A stretch of DNA of 64,000 nucleotides from Owenia fusiformis (GCA_903813345.2 CAIIXF020000008.1:15794822-15858821); one strand, 5' to 3'; shown: positions 22,401 through 30,140, numbered from the stretch's first letter. A program made the numbers and translations. Notes: generated from the letters alone by a model not told the origin.

Positions 22401-24753
22401 TTCTTGTCAGTTAACCAACTTTAAAAAATCTTGGTTAACTGGTCAATGCTCAAGCGGTGAATTAACACCACTATACTGAATCATCTAATGGTACACCCCT
22501 ATTCATTATTGCCAGCAGCTGTTCGTGGTACGGAATTATACAAAAAGGTCTTTATTGAAATAATATCTGGATTATTTGCTCATCCTTTCCATTTGACATG
22601 TATTGTTCTATTTTATGCTATGGCTTTTCTCATTTGTTATTTCATGAAACTAATTTAGTATTTTTCATTTTATATATTGACTTTTCATGACTTGGATGTT
22701 TTTCTTCCATTTAGAGCTGATAAGAGAAGATAGGCGAATGTCAAGTTCGTGTTATTGTTAGAATTATTAACTTATTTATTTTCATCTATTTAAATTGTGC
22801 TGTACTTCATATGTTTTATTAACTAAATGCTTCTGACCTTGTATTATAATTTAATGATTCATATCATCTTCAATATTGCATTTATTCTAAGACCTGTCGT
22901 AGCTGGCAATGGGGGGGGGGGGCAGGGAAATGAAAACTAACTGCGCTGAGTATTTTACCTAAGAGAGATAATTTGTGATATTTTTTTCCTTTCGGCAGAT
23001 CTGTTCCTTCTGGGCCTCTGTACATACATGAATTGCTCATGCATTGCAAACAACTTTGGGAGTTGACTATAGCATTAATTAATTAGTATTCTTCATATAT
23101 CTACCGTAACCTTATGAAAATAAGATATTCATACTATATTAATCATAGAGAGGTTATGTTTCCATCTTACTGATTACAGGGTGTCAAATAAATAAATTAT
23201 TTTTGAGATATGAACAAAATCCCAGCTGGTGTGTATGTATGTATTCCTCTAATACCTTAATGAAAAAGGTGAAGCATTGAATAGTTCATATTAGATTGTG
23301 ATATGTTTAACATTTAAATAACTTTTACGCATATGGTGTCATATACCAAATAAACCTTGTTCTCTTGTTTGAGTACCCACATATTATAAATGAGGAATTA
23401 TTTTCAGAATTATAGATATTTAGCATCCTAATTATCTTACTGAACAAAATTCTGAATAATAACAAATTTCGAATAATTGATTAAAGTGTCACCCAATCAT
23501 TGGATATTAGGCACAATTACAATACAATAACAATTTTACACAATGAAATATTTACAATTTCTTCCACATCATTATCAGAAGTAAACAATTTGACAACGTG
23601 ATATTTACTTTCTAAATTGTCTTGATTACTTTAACCTTTTGATGACCCAAAGCGACAAAAAAAACTCCCAGAATTTTTTCTCTAATTTTGACACGTGTAA
23701 TGGTTACCGCTTTTACCAAGATAAACCTCACGTGTTGTCTTTAAGATGTCAAGAACTTTCTACAGGATTATGCCAATACAAAGTTATTTTAAACTATGTT
23801 ATACAACAGGATATAGGATTAGTGTCAAGGTCACTTAGACATCAGAATCCCCAAAATAGCAGTCATACGTAACAGAATGTTGCTTGTCATGCCACTTCTG
23901 CATTACTCTTGTCTTAGCTGTCTTTTATAATCTATTTTTATCACAGATAGCATTTCTTCAATGAAACTTTTTTGAATGAAGACATGAATAAGGATGTAGT
24001 CTTAGTTTATCAATGTCATGATTTTCATCTTATCTTCTGTCATACCATCCACTAAAGGTATACTATATTATCTCCATTGTACTAAGATATAAAAGATTAT
24101 TCATTTTTTCCTTCATATTTCAGCGCCATTACAGCCAGCTAAAGGAAGAATTTGCCAAAATGAAAATCCCAAGTGATATCGAGGATGAAGTTGATGATTC
24201 AAGTAATGATGATGTCATAGATCACATGACCAAAGATAAACCTGTTGCCAAGGAGACTGCACCAAGTGACAGTAAGAAATCTGTATCTGAACTAACTGTG
24301 ACTTTAAGTAGTGCACCAATGATCCCTATCTCTGTAGAAGAGACTAGTAATGTGTCTGTCAGTAATGGGCCTGTTGAACAGAAAGAGGAGGCTACTGATT
24401 CACCCATTCCACTTACTGTGTCAACTCATACGACAGACATTAAACCATTGCAAAATGGGCCAGTTGAACCAAATGACTTTACTGACTCAAACAAGGTGAC
24501 AAATCCATCAATCAATGTTAAAAAATTAAGTGAAGTTAAAGTATTAACTATGAAAACAGATAAAAGTGACCCACCCCCGGTTCCCGACACCACTTTGCCA
24601 AACACACAGAGTGTATCCACCAGTACGGAGGAGGCGGAGTCTAGTCTAACACCAGTAGCCAATCACGTTGGAGAAGAGGAGCAAATAGAGGAAGCTATTG
24701 ACGAGATTGATGGCCCATTAGACTATGATGACAATGGAATATATTATTACTGA
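1329..24753 (+). CDS. BIRC6: BIRC6 (BRUCE/Apollon), C-terminal 1,015 residues, 13 exons
   Basis: BIRC6 is a very large (about 4,800-residue in vertebrates) cytoplasmic/trans-Golgi inhibitor-of-apoptosis protein. It combines an N-terminal BIR domain with a C-terminal UBC (E2) domain and ubiquitinates caspases, IAP antagonists and LC3. Only the C-terminal part is here; the BIR domain and most of the scaffold lie upstream. Exons: 1329-1466, 3231-3710, 4015-4229, 4587-4790, 5115-5283, 5488-5677, 5879-6120, 6401-6618, 8685-8846, 13871-13948, 15011-15199, 19930-20064, 24124-24753. All introns are GT-AG and phases match at every junction (1,1,0,0,1,2,1,0,0,0,0,0). Spliced residues 1-546 are the helical scaffold before the UBC; about 575-760 are the UBC domain with an NPN motif and catalytic Cys at residue 674; 762-806 a conserved helical segment; 807-1015 an acidic Ser/Thr-rich tail. 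Recognition rests on remembered conserved blocks such as the [23 protein letters not shown] and [11 protein letters not shown] motifs. Confidence 0.95.
1751..3056 (+). mobile_element. Dispersed TIR element with ~145-bp internal modules, copy 1
   Basis: The boundaries ATCCCACCGAAC (1751-1762) and GTTCGGTGGGAT (3045-3056) are exact 12-bp inverted repeats. A GTCC-rich microsatellite (about 1788-1847) follows the left end. Then come eight to nine diverged ~145-bp modules, each opening with a TAACTCAAATACC-like motif (1851, ~1996, ~2140, ~2286, ~2431, ~2581, ~2726, ~2876, ~3008). Most also carry paired AAATGGC/GGCCATTTTT blocks. Related, shorter copies lie at 7293-8047 and 21378-21784. It has no coding capacity. 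A non-autonomous DNA transposon is the best guess; class unknown. Confidence 0.7.
1788..1847 (+). repeat. (GTCC)n-like microsatellite
   Basis: Imperfect repeats of GTCC/GTTC just inside the left end of the TIR element. The related copy at 7293 retains a short remnant (CAGTCAGTCCGTCCGG), which supports this being part of the element. Confidence 0.8.
3231..3710 (+). CDS. BIRC6: BIRC6 exon b
   Basis: Spliced residues 47-205, with split codons at both ends. It opens with an acidic Ser-rich linker ([16 protein letters not shown]) followed by the conserved block [21 protein letters not shown] variable stretch with further acidic residues follows, then a hydrophobic helix-rich part ([20 protein letters not shown]). 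Acceptor GTTATTTCAG, donor GGAG|GTGAGA, phase 1 at both ends. The reading frame stays open past the donor into the intron until 3796, but the conserved sequence stops at the donor and the next exon joins in phase. Confidence 0.93.
3711..4014 (+). other. BIRC6 intron b-c
   Basis: 304 bp, GTGAGA...TATTTCAG. No element or RNA is recognisable in it. Confidence 0.85.
4015..4229 (+). CDS. BIRC6: BIRC6 exon c
   Basis: Residues 207-277. This is one of the most recognisable BIRC6 blocks: [20 protein letters not shown], then [20 protein letters not shown], then a Pro-rich end. The acceptor is CTATTTCAG at 4006-4014 and the donor CAAGAG|GTTAGT. It begins in phase 1 (G|GC gives Gly) and ends in phase 0. 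Confidence 0.95.
4230..4586 (+). other. BIRC6 intron c-d
   Basis: 357 bp, GTTAGT...GATTACATAG. No repeat, RNA or further exon recognised. Confidence 0.8.
4587..4790 (+). CDS. BIRC6: BIRC6 exon d
   Basis: Residues 278-345, phase 0 at both ends. It starts [12 protein letters not shown], has a variable Asn/Pro-rich stretch, then the family hallmark [19 protein letters not shown] and [12 protein letters not shown]. The acceptor ATAG at 4583-4586 was chosen because the alternative AG at ...ACACAAG (about 4608) would put a stop in frame immediately. Confidence 0.93.
4791..5114 (+). other. BIRC6 intron d-e
   Basis: 324 bp, GTAAGTGT...CGCTTGCAG. Nothing else recognised. Confidence 0.85.
5115..5283 (+). 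CDS. BIRC6: BIRC6 exon e
   Basis: Residues 346-401 plus one base. [10 protein letters not shown] starts it, a variable acidic linker follows, and it ends in the conserved [20 protein letters not shown]. The acceptor is TTTCGCTTGCAG and the donor TCTG|GTGAGA. Confidence 0.93.
5284..5487 (+). other. BIRC6 intron e-f
   Basis: 204 bp, GTGAGACT...TATTTGTAG. No internal feature seen. Confidence 0.85.
5488..5677 (+). CDS. BIRC6: BIRC6 exon f
   Basis: Residues 402-464 plus two bases. It carries the strongly conserved [20 protein letters not shown] block, then VPLLLPL and a helix [18 protein letters not shown]. The donor is weak on the exon side (CTCAA|GTAAGA) but has a perfect intron side. Phase 1 at entry, phase 2 at exit. 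Confidence 0.93.
5678..5878 (+). other. BIRC6 intron f-g
   Basis: 201 bp, GTAAGAGG...TTTTTTCAG. No internal feature seen. Confidence 0.85.
5879..6120 (+). CDS. BIRC6: BIRC6 exon g
   Basis: Residues 465-545 plus one base. It begins with a Lys/Gly/Glu-rich low-complexity stretch ([19 protein letters not shown]) and continues into the conserved [16 protein letters not shown] charged, Ser/Asp-rich linker follows, then [11 protein letters not shown]. It joins the scaffold to the UBC domain. The charged linkers are expected to be disordered. Confidence 0.92.
6121..6400 (+). other. BIRC6 intron g-h
   Basis: 280 bp, GTAAATGA...AACTCCAG. No internal feature seen. Confidence 0.85.
6401..6618 (+). CDS. 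BIRC6: BIRC6 exon h (start of UBC domain)
   Basis: Residues 546-618. An acidic DDDSG strand region leads to the start of the E2 fold: [20 protein letters not shown] then [17 protein letters not shown]. The MK at the exon end and the VLITGP of the next exon form the usual E2 beta-sheet entry. Acceptor AACTCCAG, donor ATGAAA|GTAAGT, phase 1 to phase 0. Confidence 0.95.
6619..8684 (+). other. BIRC6 intron h-i
   Basis: 2,066 bp, GTAAGTAC...ATATTGCAG. It contains one copy of the ATCCCACCGAAC TIR element (7293-8047). The stretches 6619-7292 and 8048-8684 are AT-rich with no recognised element, RNA or exon. Confidence 0.8.
7293..8047 (+). mobile_element. Dispersed TIR element, copy 2
   Basis: Bounded by ATCCCAACGAAC (7293-7304) and GTTCATTGGGAT (8036-8047), degenerate versions of the ends of the 1751-3056 element. 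After the right end both copies share TTGCTACTC(C/T)GTGGAGTTGCT, so the true border may lie ~20-30 bp further right. The interior has eroded AAAATGGCTGCC modules and a GTCCGTCCGG remnant. Confidence 0.6.
8685..8846 (+). CDS. BIRC6: BIRC6 exon i (UBC core up to catalytic cysteine)
   Basis: Residues 619-672, phase 0 at both ends. It encodes [20 protein letters not shown], then [18 protein letters not shown], then [13 protein letters not shown]. These are the central sheet of the E2 fold, the PxxP loop and the NPN motif that replaces HPN of canonical E2s. The catalytic Cys is two residues into the next exon. The acceptor is CTATATTGCAG. The donor AAG|GTATGT is the first of a long row of nearly identical donors, because the last ~20 nt of this exon and its donor are the seed of the 36-bp array that follows. 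Confidence 0.95.
8827..9293 (+). repeat. 36-bp minisatellite built from a BIRC6 exon end plus its 5' splice site
   Basis: Units begin with GTATGTGTTACCATTT and end with ATCTATACAATGATGGCAAG. The latter is the last 20 nt of the UBC exon. Donor-like GTATGT (or GTATAT) starts lie at 8847, 8883, 8919, 8955, 8991, 9027, 9061, 9097, 9133, 9169, 9205, 9241 and 9277 (partial). One unit is 34 bp; the rest are 36 bp. Most units repeat AAG|GTATGT exactly. The first three units read in frame as 12-residue repeats ([12 protein letters not shown], with GK as DK in the first); unit four carries an in-frame TAG at 8976-8978. Confidence 0.95.
10041..10105 (+). mobile_element. Short dispersed element ending GGTGGTGACATT, copy 1
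   Basis: Starts TATGTCACTGCCAGAAGTGG and ends TGGCAGGTGGTGACATT TTGCATGTAAATGCC. The ATGTCAC and GTGACAT ends are inverted. This is the shortest member (about 65 bp) of a family with copies at 11491, 12313, 14855, 18069 and 38600. Confidence 0.6.
10118..10266 (-). mobile_element. CCCGTAGCCAGGGG repeat, minus-oriented copy
   Basis: Read on the minus strand it starts GGCCCGTAGCCAGGGGGG, continues with AAAATCATGCAGTTATTAACC and GAGCACTTTTTAAGAGATTTT, and ends near GAGCCCCCCTGGAA. A plus-oriented relative is at 55856-56034. The ends resemble hAT-type MITE termini (CAGGGG). No coding sequence. Confidence 0.6.
10766..11160 (+). mobile_element. 395-bp MITE with 32-bp TIRs
   Basis: The left end 10766-10797 (AAAAATGGCGACTTTCCCGT...TATGCGCA) is the exact reverse complement of 11129-11160. 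Between them are GCGCATGCGC repeats (about 10791-10826) and an AT-rich core. A diverged relative of its right half, in inverse orientation, is at about 55015-55078. No transposase. The 5' or 3' TSD could not be identified with confidence. Confidence 0.75.
11491..11595 (+). mobile_element. GGTGGTGACATT element, copy 2
   Basis: Ends GACAAATGGCAGGTGGTGAC then ATTTTGAATGTTAATGCC; starts TTATATCACCATCAAAAGTG. Same orientation as the other copies. Confidence 0.6.
12313..12430 (+). mobile_element. GGTGGTGACATT element, copy 3
   Basis: Starts about TGTGTTACCACTAAAAGAAG, includes GTTTGGTGTCTGTAACAAAT and ends GGCAGGTGGTGACATT TTGCATGTTAATGCC. Confidence 0.6.
13511..13708 (+). repeat. 66-bp tandem triplication
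   Basis: Three copies at 13511, 13577 and 13643 of a unit starting GTGTAAGAGTGATGACTAGT. The first two are essentially identical; the third has a few substitutions. Confidence 0.9.
13871..13948 (+). CDS. BIRC6: BIRC6 exon j (UBC catalytic cysteine)
   Basis: Residues 673-698, phase 0 at both ends: [18 protein letters not shown], then SQTSSFLQ. The Cys (codon TGC, 13874-13876) matches the active-site cysteine of the BIRC6 UBC domain, which accepts ubiquitin from E1 as a thioester. The acceptor is TTTTTATATAG, preceded by a T-rich tract. The donor CTACAG|GTATAT is weaker than average. Confidence 0.95.
14399..14695 (+). repeat. Diverged ~165-bp tandem duplication
   Basis: Two copies share AAATTGTTGATCATTT, ATGTCAATATT and CAGATTAACCCCCTCACTCC (first copy about 14401-14535, second about 14560-14695), with many substitutions between them. 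Confidence 0.75.
14855..14975 (+). mobile_element. GGTGGTGACATT element, copy 4
   Basis: Starts TATGTCTTCACCACCAGAAG and ends AAATGGCAGGTGGTGACATT then TTGCATGTTAATGCC; ends 35 bp before the next BIRC6 exon. Confidence 0.6.
15011..15199 (+). CDS. BIRC6: BIRC6 exon k (UBC C-terminal helices)
   Basis: Residues 699-761, phase 0 at both ends. [20 protein letters not shown] is followed by [28 protein letters not shown] and SCFKE. These are the conserved helices after the active site of the BIRC6 E2 domain. Acceptor ATCCTCATAG, donor AAGGAG|GTAGGA. Confidence 0.95.
15278..15594 (+). mobile_element. tRNA-derived SINE
   Basis: The head carries an RNA polymerase III box A (TGGCTCAGTGG, 15287-15297) and box B (GGTTCGATTCC, 15331-15341) spaced as in tRNA genes. 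A non-tRNA body follows and the element ends in an ATAATAATAATAA tail at about 15576-15590. It lies in the BIRC6 intron in the sense direction. The tRNA-like part lacks a proper acceptor stem, so it is not called as a tRNA gene. Confidence 0.75.
17272..17370 (+). repeat. ~55-bp tandem duplication
   Basis: Two adjacent copies of TCCACTCCTC(T)TAGTACTTT...CTGACCTT with a few substitutions. Confidence 0.85.
18069..18250 (+). mobile_element. GGTGGTGACATT element, copy 5 (longest)
   Basis: Starts TTATGTCACCGCCACACGTG and ends ACAAATGGCGGGTGGTGACA then TTTTGCATGATAATGCATTG. Internally it has short GTTTGGCAGTTGGTGTTTGG repeats. The ATGTCACC and GGTGACAT ends are inverted. Confidence 0.65.
18760..18920 (+). 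mobile_element. Fold-back element with 64-bp arms
   Basis: The left arm 18760-18823 (GTTAATTTGAATTTTAGACC... to AAACTGCAC) is nearly the reverse complement of 18857-18920, with a 33-bp loop. Expected to form a strong RNA hairpin in the intron. Probably a MITE remnant; no coding sequence. Confidence 0.8.
19341..19905 (+). repeat. 36-bp minisatellite just upstream of a BIRC6 exon
   Basis: Twelve regular units start CCTTAGGGTCAACTCTAAGT at 19491, 19527, 19563 and so on to 19887, each 36 bp. A degenerate fringe of the same vocabulary (GGTAACCTCC, CCTTAGGGTGAACT) reaches back to about 19341. Each unit contains CAACTCCTTAG|GG, which resembles a 3' splice site. The array stops 25 nt before the exon at 19930. 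It is unrelated in sequence to the 8847 array. Open frames on both strands are artefacts of the 36-bp period. Confidence 0.95.
19930..20064 (+). CDS. BIRC6: BIRC6 exon l
   Basis: Residues 762-806, phase 0 at both ends: [20 protein letters not shown], then [17 protein letters not shown]. It matches the segment after the UBC fold in BIRC6 orthologs. The acceptor is TGTATTGCAG, which has a short pyrimidine tract lying against the minisatellite. The donor is CTCAGA|GTAAGT. The open frame continues past the donor to 20277, but that part is intron. Confidence 0.93.
20065..24123 (+). other. BIRC6 last intron
   Basis: About 4.06 kb, GTAAGTAC...CATATTTCAG. Contains a third copy of the ATCCCACC element (21378-21784), a fragment of the GGTGACAT family (about 22061-22132) and a G14 tract (about 22909-22922). 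Other parts are AT-rich, with nothing recognised. Confidence 0.85.
21378..21784 (+). mobile_element. Dispersed TIR element, copy 3 (short)
   Basis: Left end ATCCCACCAAAC (21378-21389). The right end is eroded: TTTTTCAGTGGGAT (21771-21784), followed by TTACTACTCTGCAAAGTTGC as in the other copies. The interior has three ~140-bp modules with ATAACTCAAATACC and TTTCAAAATGACC. Confidence 0.6.
24124..24753 (+). CDS. BIRC6: BIRC6 last coding exon (C-terminal tail)
   Basis: Residues 807-1015 and the stop TGA (24751-24753). It begins [13 protein letters not shown], matching the conserved post-UBC helix. The rest is low-complexity: acidic ([15 protein letters not shown]), then Ser/Thr/Val/Pro-rich with two NGPVE-like repeats (NGPVEQKEE and NGPVEPND), ending acidic ([26 protein letters not shown]). 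From memory the vertebrate tail after the same helix is only around 50-60 residues, so this tail seems expanded. No domain is recognisable; it is probably disordered. Confidence 0.9.
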   Translation, partial: RHYSQLKEEFAKMKIPSDIEDEVDDSSNDDVIDHMTKDKPVAKETAPSDSKKSVSELTVTLSSAPMIPISVEETSNVSVSNGPVEQKEEATDSPIPLTVSTHTTDIKPLQNGPVEPNDFTDSNKVTNPSINVKKLSEVKVLTMKTDKSDPPPVPDTTLPNTQSVSTSTEEAESSLTPVANHVGEEEQIEEAIDEIDGPLDYDDNGIYYY

Positions 24754-25084
24754 CCTTCAGTATACACCTGGTCATGTAAAGCGCAGTGTGATACAAGGTT
24801 ATCATTGATTTTGATTTAACAGTCCCATTTTGCAGTAAACGTTGTAAGGTACTTGTACATGTATGGATTATAGTGTACAGCTTATATAAATTGATAACCT
24901 GTTATAGGTGGATGATATACATCTTCAATACCTGCATGTATTTAATGGCAAATTAAAAAGTTGCATTTGTAGTGATCTGTAGCTTTCTACTACCAATATG
25001 TAGTAGATAAATGTACTATTATAAGAAAGATTTATCATTTCTTGGATAAAATACTACCTTATATCAAAAGTTTCACAAAGACAG
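24754..25084 (+). other. BIRC6 3' UTR / flank
   Basis: Follows the stop codon. A candidate poly(A) signal ATTAAA lies at 24952-24957, with a GT-rich stretch (TTGCATTTGTAGTGATCTG) just downstream. No other signal is obvious; longer 3' UTRs using AATAAA at about 26274 cannot be excluded. Confidence 0.4.
24952..24957 (+). promoter_or_regulatory. BIRC6: Candidate BIRC6 polyadenylation signal (ATTAAA)
   Basis: ATTAAA is the commonest variant of AATAAA. It lies about 200 nt after the stop and is followed by GT-rich DNA. Support is only positional. Confidence 0.35.
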
Positions 25085-25187
25085 TTGAATACTGAAGATG
25101 ACTTCTTATGTTGTATATTATTTAAAGCCATTAATATTGTGGTTGATTATTGGCCTATCTGGCCTATTTTGTTTGGATATTGCTGCA

Positions 25188-25452
25188 CTGAAACTGAATA
25201 TTTGCCTACTATGGTTGAATATTTGCCTACTGTGGTTGAATATTTGTCCACTGTGGTTGAATATTTGTCCACTGTGGTTGAATATTTGTCCACTGTGGTT
25301 GAATATTTGTCCACTATGGTTGAATATTTGTCCACTGTGGTTGAATATTTGTCCACTATGGTTGAATATTTGCCCACTATGGTTGAATATTTGCCCATTA
25401 TGGTTGAATATTTGCATACTATGGTTGAATATTTGCCAACAGTGGTTTAATA
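25188..25452 (+). repeat. 21-bp minisatellite downstream of BIRC6
   Basis: About twelve units of TTGAATATTTGTCCACTGTG G, varying at GCC/TCC and TGTGG/TATGG. Since 21 is a multiple of three, several frames on both strands stay open; none is a credible protein. Confidence 0.95.
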
Positions 25453-26984
25453 CTGGACTATTGTGTTTAAATATTAGCTTAGAAATGTAGTAAAATCTAT
25501 GGGCCTATTATAATTAAATATAGGAGTATTATAGTTAGATATAGTCCATTTGTGATTAAATGTGAGCCCATTAAGGCCTACTAGTATCATAAAATGTATG
25601 TATGTACACAGGGATGAGGGGGGACATGTTGTGTTACACTTATTTATGAAATGAATGTTAGCATCATATGCCAATATACATAGCATTGTAAATACAGTAC
25701 ATATAAACAGATGTAAAATTTTGTATAGTCTACTATGATTATTATTATATTCTGTTAATATACATGTTATTAACTACAATAATGTAATCATGATCTTCAG
25801 TTTAACATGAGTATTGTAAAGAGTACCATTGAATTCTTTAATTGATATGTGAGAGTTGTTTTCAACATGATATTTATCAGAGCAGTTTCTTTGAATGTCA
25901 TTTCTTTCTCTCTGCAGACTGTTAATTCAATTCCCCTGAGAACCATGGGATATGACGAAATTAAGAGATAATATTTCCATTTTGCTTGAATTCACAGGAA
26001 TCAAGTGTCTGCAGAGGGAAGACGGCACAATCACATTGATTGAAATGCTTGGAGATGCACGACAGAATTGACCAGGTTTTAAGGTGGTTTTTTGCCAAGC
26101 AAAGTCGATCCCCAGTCCCCAGGTCTAAAGCAATATTGGGTCAAAATGTTGATGACAGACAAAATTTTCTCGAAAAATCACAAATGCTGAAAAATTTACT
26201 CCTCAGATTTAATAGAGAGAAAAGTTCTGACATAAACACCTAAAAACCCAAGGGCATATCTTCCTCAACTGGAAATAAAGTGTCCTGTAGGCCCCTACAT
26301 GTATTAAATATGTCTAGCAGAAACTTTTTGGGATGGAGAGAATTATCACATGACCATAAATCTAGAAAATATGTACAGTTGACTTTTTGCTGTGATTCTT
26401 TGTCTTTCTGTGACCCTTTTAAAAAGTACGACGCGAACCTCTATACCAAATATGCCTCTTTACTACCAAATATGCCTCTATACTACCAAATATGCAACAA
26501 GATCTAGAGCGAATGAAACACAGAATGAGCCATGTACATAAATTCACTGTTTTACTCTCACATTTTGTTGTCTTCAAGTTCATTTATCTCAAAATGTTGG
26601 TGGACGCAGCGGAAGGACGTCCCATGGTGATATTGTAACAGTGACTTAGATATGACTCTGGAACACAGCTTGATACTAGTCATTATTGAATTTTGAGTTG
26701 CTGAAACGTAATAATGGGAATTTCTTCCCGGCTCTCCAACCACATGTAGCTTTGTTCAGTATCTATACCCAGCTATCATATACTCCTGTTGTGTAGCTGT
26801 AATCACTTTCCTCCATGAATGATTACACTAAAGGCAATATTGTGTAATAACTATTAATCCAAATATTGATTGTATTTCTCAGTTGCATCCTTAAAGTTCA
26901 ACATTTACATCATCTTGTTCAAATACAATTTGATAAAATTGGAAGACCTTTTTTGGGGGAGGGGATGATAGAATAAAAAAATGT
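25453..26984 (+). other. Intergenic DNA
   Basis: AT-rich, no gene, RNA or clear transposon recognised. A TCTCTCTGCAG acceptor-like site occurs at about 25908-25918 but nothing exon-like follows it. Confidence 0.6.
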
Positions 26985-27228
26985 AGACATTTTAGACCCT
27001 ATTTAGACATGTTAGACCCTATTTAGACATTTAAGGCCCTATTTAGGCATGGTAGACCGTATTTAGACATTTTAGATCCTATTTAGACATGTTAGACCCT
27101 ATTAAGACACGTTAGACCCTATTTAGACATGTGAGGCCCTATTTAGACATTTTAGACCCGTATTTACATGTTAGACCGCATTTAGACATTTTAGACCCTA
27201 TGTAGACATGTTAGACCCTATTTACGTT
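26985..27228 (+). repeat. ~20-bp imperfect minisatellite
   Basis: About eleven imperfect copies of TTAGACCCTATTTAGACATG, with some AGGCCC variants. Confidence 0.9.
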
Positions 27229-30140
27229 ATGAGGCATTTTACATAGCACACAATTTTATGACATATGTTTATCAATATCATTACTATTCGCAACAGAACA
27301 GCAATCCTGTTGATAATTTGGAGGAAGATTCTTGTGTTCCATTTTGGCCGATACTTGTATTATAGCAGATGATTTTGCAAGTATGATAACATTATCACCA
27401 TATCCTAAAAAAAACAACATATCCTATGAGATTAAAACATTCAACAATTAAAAGATGAGTCATTTTATCCATTCCAGCTTATAAGTACAATCCATGATGT
27501 ATACAGTCAGTATGTACAACAGAACACTTATATGAATCGGTCATGATATGACAGGACAGTGAAATGCTTCATTAAAATAAATTATTTAACAGCTGGCAAC
27601 ATAAAACCTAACAGAAAAGTCTTTGCTACTGATCAGCATCCTCCGGACACAGGCCTCCAGAATTCGAACATCGTTCTGAAGGAACTTTGTTGATGATGTC
27701 TGGTGCCTTGGATTCCGAGAACGCTGAACAGTGAATAACCAGTTATAGTATAACGACAGTCAAATGAACACCTCTAAATTGAACACCCCTCCCCTATTTG
27801 AACACCTAAGGGTGCCAAATGTTTTCCATTTACACAGGTTTGACTGTGACATTGATTTTTATATTTTCTGAACACAAAAGTATGTCTGGTCTAGATACAA
27901 ATATTGAGGGTCAAATCTAAATGTGCAGTATGTCTTTTTTTTTTTTTATCTAGGTCAAGGTCAAATTCTTATTTTGAATAATGCATAGTTTATATGCATT
28001 AGAAGTAGATTACAGGTATATTTTCTGGTGTTATCAGACGGGGTTATCCTAGGAGAGCACCGCTAAACAAAATTATAAACTCTCCAGTCTCTATTGTGAA
28101 AGCCATATGTGTTCTGGAAAGCTCAGAAGCTAAAATTAGAGGTGAACGACCTGAAAATGAGGTAAACATTAATTCTCACCGCCACTCTAACCATAAAAAG
28201 CTTTCCAATCGATGTGAAAATTAATTTCCTTCCCATCATGTATATGTAGTAAATAGTTTCACCGAGGTGAATGCCATTTTGATGGAGCTGAATATTTAAA
28301 ATCCAAATTATGAAGCTCCAACCCTGGATTCAACTTTCTATGATTAGCTGCAGTTGTTCCATTTCAATCATACATCGCCATAGTGACACATTCATCTTCA
28401 TGCATTACCATAGTGACGGAGTCATTCACATTTTAAGCACTGTTATACCTGGATTATGAACTTTATTATTATGAGAGAGATTCCTCCTCTATTCTATCAC
28501 AGTGATAGAAAAATAGGCGATACGTAGAGTTCTGTCGTAAAACTATGAGACCACCCGTCTTTGAGTTTTAATTATGTCAACACCAGAACTTACAGGATGG
28601 TGCATGACATCTTGTCATGTTAATGCCTTCATTTATGTTGCATGAATTATCTTACACACAGACACATTGTTCCTCTGAATGACGTTAACATGAAGAATCA
28701 CAATTCTGGGATATTTGGGATTTGTTTTCCTTGTGACTGGAAGTGCTTCCCTTTCAACCTGCGTAATAGTTCAATTCACCATTAAGGCATAGTCCAGGGC
28801 CAGCCGGAACTCAACTAATTGGTTTGGTAGTTCCTTACCATTACCTAAGTATGTATTGTCATAGTTCCTGTACAATTACACCTTGACCGATCAGCTAATT
28901 GGTTTAAATATTGAGAACCATATAGGTGCCAAAACAAGCAGCCCTTGGAGACGATGCTGGTAACGAGTTTAAGTCTTATAACCCAACCGGGGATGGATGG
29001 ATAGAAATTACAAGTAGGCAACGTCTGTATGATTGTTTCCTTATCGAAGTAGACATTTTCACACAGTCAGACGACCATCTTCAAGAAATGAACATTATGG
29101 ACAAATGAATTGAAGCACCGCCTCAATCTGCAGCCTTTCCCAGGCCTGTGCGTAACATTTCAAGCTTCACTTGCTTTGTGCAATTGTTCAATTGTCAAAA
29201 AATGAAAGTGGAATAAAAATGCTAGTATCCTTACATAGTTGATTATCATCTTCATCTAATACATAACCCGTTGATTTATTCGATTAGGAGGTCTTCAATC
29301 CTGTCAATAAATCACGGCAATGTTTGCGAACCTTCATATGAAAGTATTTATTAATAACCGTTTCTCTTGATCGTCATGACCCAATTTCCCCTAGAGACGT
29401 CTCGAATTTATTAAGGTCTAATTCAATAAATGAAAGTTGTCCTTTCCGGGCTTTACCAAGCGTTATCGATATAATGTTTGAACTATCTTATACATTTAGT
29501 ATTCGTGGATTTTTGAATTGGAATTATTTTTGGAACTGACAAAGCGAGCTTTATTGTTTACTTTGTATGTACAAGGTGGTAAAAAACTGGAACCGTTGCA
29601 CCGTTTTCCTAATATCTTTGTCATTTTAAGAAATAACTTAACACATTTGTACATCATTCGATTTCCTACCTGCCTACCTTATTTCATGACAATCAGATTG
29701 ATAGTCACATTGTTACAGCACTTTAAAGAACATTTGGTTTGTCCTTGCATCTCGCATATGTGTATGTCTGTCTCTGAGCTATGAATATATAGAGATTATT
29801 TACTGGGAGGGATTTGACATGGGTTTTATTCCTCGTGACAATATTTAGTCTACAAATTATGAAAATATGACATTTTAAAGCACATAGATGTATTGTATAA
29901 CATAAACACATTAACATGACAAAGTTCAACAATACGAAATAGAAAACTTTGTTTGGGATAAATCCGAGGAGGTGAATACCTTTTTCGTGAGCGGGATTAC
30001 GGGGTGAATACGATTTTCGTGAGCGGGATTGGGCGGGACGATACGATTTTTTTCGATATCTTAAATATCCCCAAGTGTTATTCACCGGGAAAGAGTAGTA
30101 TCATGGGATAAAAAGCTTTGCCCGATGTTGGAAATACAAC
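27229..30140 (+). other. Intergenic DNA
   Basis: No credible gene. A possible degenerate GGTGACAT-family fragment lies at 28571-28629 (ATTATGTCAACACCAG ... CATGTTAATGCCTT). The open frames seen here are short and lack recognisable motifs or matching splice sites. Confidence 0.55.

Noticed and set aside
25085-25490. Overlapping open frames on both strands in the 21-bp array
   Set aside because: Open in several frames at once because 21 is divisible by three; composition is only repeat units.
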